Below are positions 21,301 through 22,159 of a stretch of 22,159 nt of DNA, one piece after another (positions within the stretch are counted from its first letter, which is position 1; each line of letters starts with the position of its first letter). The stretch is from Lenisia limosa. Taxonomy: Eukaryota > Breviatea. Location of the stretch: assembly GCA_001655205.1 (NCBI GenBank), contig LPNZ01001858.1:1-22159 (forward strand). The letters are read 5' to 3'. The notes under the pieces are model-generated. The model worked only from the letters and a program-made list of their open reading frames with translations. It made no database searches and was not told where the DNA came from. A program made the translations under genes and the position numbers.

Positions 21301-22089
21301 CGCCCGCGGAAGAGAAGCCCAAACCTGCAGCAATTCCGTCAGTTTCCCGTCCCGCGTATCGCCCCGGAGCCGCACCTGCTAGGTTGGTGTCCTCTTCATA
21401 TTATAAATGTGATCCTCATGTCAACTTTCTTATTTAGCTTTCTTCTATTGAATATTCAAGAATTTTTGTATCTCTGACACTATAGTGCCTCCATGGATCT
21501 CTCTTCGGAGGATGACGATTTTGAAGATGATGATGACGTGCCACCGCCAAGGCCAGTGAGCAGCAAGAAACCTTCGGACCCCTCGCCTTCATGGCTCCAG
21601 TCCAAGCCGGAACCTGCCCCCTCGCTCCCTTCCGCCTCATCCGAACCTGCTGGTTTCGGCCGTCGGAATGTCCCTGTCGCCGCCGCCGCCACCAACGACA
21701 AGCCACCCCAGCCCTCATGGCTTGCAGCCTCCAACCCCGCACCGGTCCAGTCCAACCCTGCTCCGAGCCAGCCTGTCGCATCGTCAGGTTTCGGGAGGCG
21801 ACGGGCTGAGCCTCAACACGCCCCTCCATCCCCTGATCTTTCCGATATCGAAGATGACACTCTTGAAGAGCCCGTGAAACCAGCTTATCGCCCCCCAGTC
21901 TCGGGCCAAGCCTCATCTGGGTTTGGACAGTCATCACAGCCATCTTCAGGTTTTGGGCAACAAGATTCTGGTTTTGGACGGCAAAATTCAAGTTTTGGAC
22001 AATCATCTTCCGGGTTTGGCTCAAGAGGGGGCTTTGGGGTCCAGGGTGGCGCACCGACAGCGCAACCTATTGGTAGGCATGCCTACTGA
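18349..22089 (+). CDS. Lebercilin-like ciliary coiled-coil protein with proline-rich and FG-repeat tail
   Basis: 894 residues in 16 exons with consistent phase; start MSSNGTYSDYSDD, stop TGA at 22087-22089. Residues 1-150 are Ser/Arg/Pro-rich (SRSPSPYSSRSVSPSPSP). Residues about 205-383 form one coiled coil: TRELEDKIVALNHEIDSLKA, then ENKAL, IQRRQSKALTQIES, RYQHKHQKAERAGKYQHEQL and LTKREEEVLDLQQQL. The order of ENKAL, RQxKAL and a late KREEEV/KDRE segment matches the lebercilin domain, a family at the connecting cilium and basal body. The rest is disordered: Pro-rich to about 690, acidic (SSEDDDFEDDDD) and eight FG dipeptides at the end. A stop at 20834-20836 would end a shorter form after KPRKKR. 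A strong GTAAGAAG donor at 20823 and a 17-nt exon (20876-20892) carry the frame onward, so I treat both parts as one gene. The exon 19043-19116 has two possible frames; I chose the one that keeps phase. Confidence 0.75.
19925..19935 (+). repeat. Poly-G tract (11 G) just after a 5' splice site
   Basis: Eleven G immediately follow the donor gtt at 19922 in a 50-nt intron of the lebercilin-like gene (19922-19971). The flanking exons join in phase 0. Confidence 0.85.
20876..20892 (+). other. Putative 17-nt microexon
   Basis: The sequence ttccaccaagtgacccc lies between an acceptor at 20873-20875 (cag) and a donor at 20893. It links KPKP and KPPIQPP coding sequence as LPPSDP with correct phase on both sides. 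It is required to join the two halves of the lebercilin-like gene. Confidence 0.5.
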
Positions 22090-22159
22090 TCCAATTGAGT
22101 TTTATGATTATATCAACTAAATTGAAACATTATTATATTTCTATTTATCATTTGTTTCA
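22090..22159. other. 3' flank at right edge
   Basis: AT-rich sequence after the stop of the lebercilin-like gene, presumably its 3' untranslated region. Nothing else is visible. Confidence 0.5.

Noticed and set aside
21434-22054. Long minus-strand frame of about 200 codons at the right end
   Set aside because: It is the antisense of the acidic and FG-repeat exon of the lebercilin-like gene, kept open by GC-rich codons and biased composition.
1-22159. tRNA, rRNA, CRISPR arrays, transposon ends, viral genes
   Set aside because: I saw no cloverleaf, conserved ribosomal sequence, spaced direct-repeat array, terminal inverted repeat or transposase or polymerase motif in the window.

Overview
The window is nuclear DNA from a eukaryote, most likely a flagellated or ciliated protist with a compact, intron-dense genome. 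Genes are cut into many short exons by GT-AG introns, most only about 17 to 60 nt long. Gene spacing is a few hundred bases. Stop codons TAA, TAG and TGA are all used, which fits the standard code. I cannot assign a lineage from sequence alone. Three runs of N (3857-3917, 6517-6587, 8012-8086) mark assembly gaps.

Layout: 1-290 is an unresolved edge fragment. 564-5219 (-) is a long coiled-coil protein with a disordered N-terminus. 5608-11220 (+) is a HECT-type E3 ubiquitin ligase of the UBE3C/Hul5/UBE3B class with an N-terminal IQ motif. 11440-14794 (-) is a TPR protein with a Ser/Arg/Pro-rich tail. 15128-17882 (+) is a membrane RING-CH (MARCH-type) E3 ligase. 18349-22089 (+) is a lebercilin-like coiled-coil protein with a proline-rich, acidic and FG-repeat tail. 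The first four genes alternate in strand, giving two divergent promoter regions (5220-5607 and 14795-15127) and one convergent pair (11221-11439). The last two genes are tandem.

Exon chains were built by hand from reading frame, GT-AG sites and phase. For the RING-CH gene, the TPR gene, the lebercilin-like gene and the HECT half of the E3 gene, all chosen junctions keep phase from exon to exon. The N-terminal third of the HECT gene and the first exons of the coiled-coil gene are less certain. None of this is an operon. The biological link is loose: two ubiquitin ligases, and at least one probable cilium or basal-body protein (lebercilin-like), with two more structural proteins whose composition would suit the cytoskeleton.

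The most unusual feature is a tandem array in the RING-CH gene (15753-15877). Each roughly 32-bp unit is a complete 20-23 nt GT-AG intron plus a 9-nt microexon, so the introns themselves appear to have been multiplied by tandem duplication. Supporting oddities are introns of 17 and 18 nt, a 17-nt microexon, and poly-G tracts that sit in introns and border two assembly gaps.
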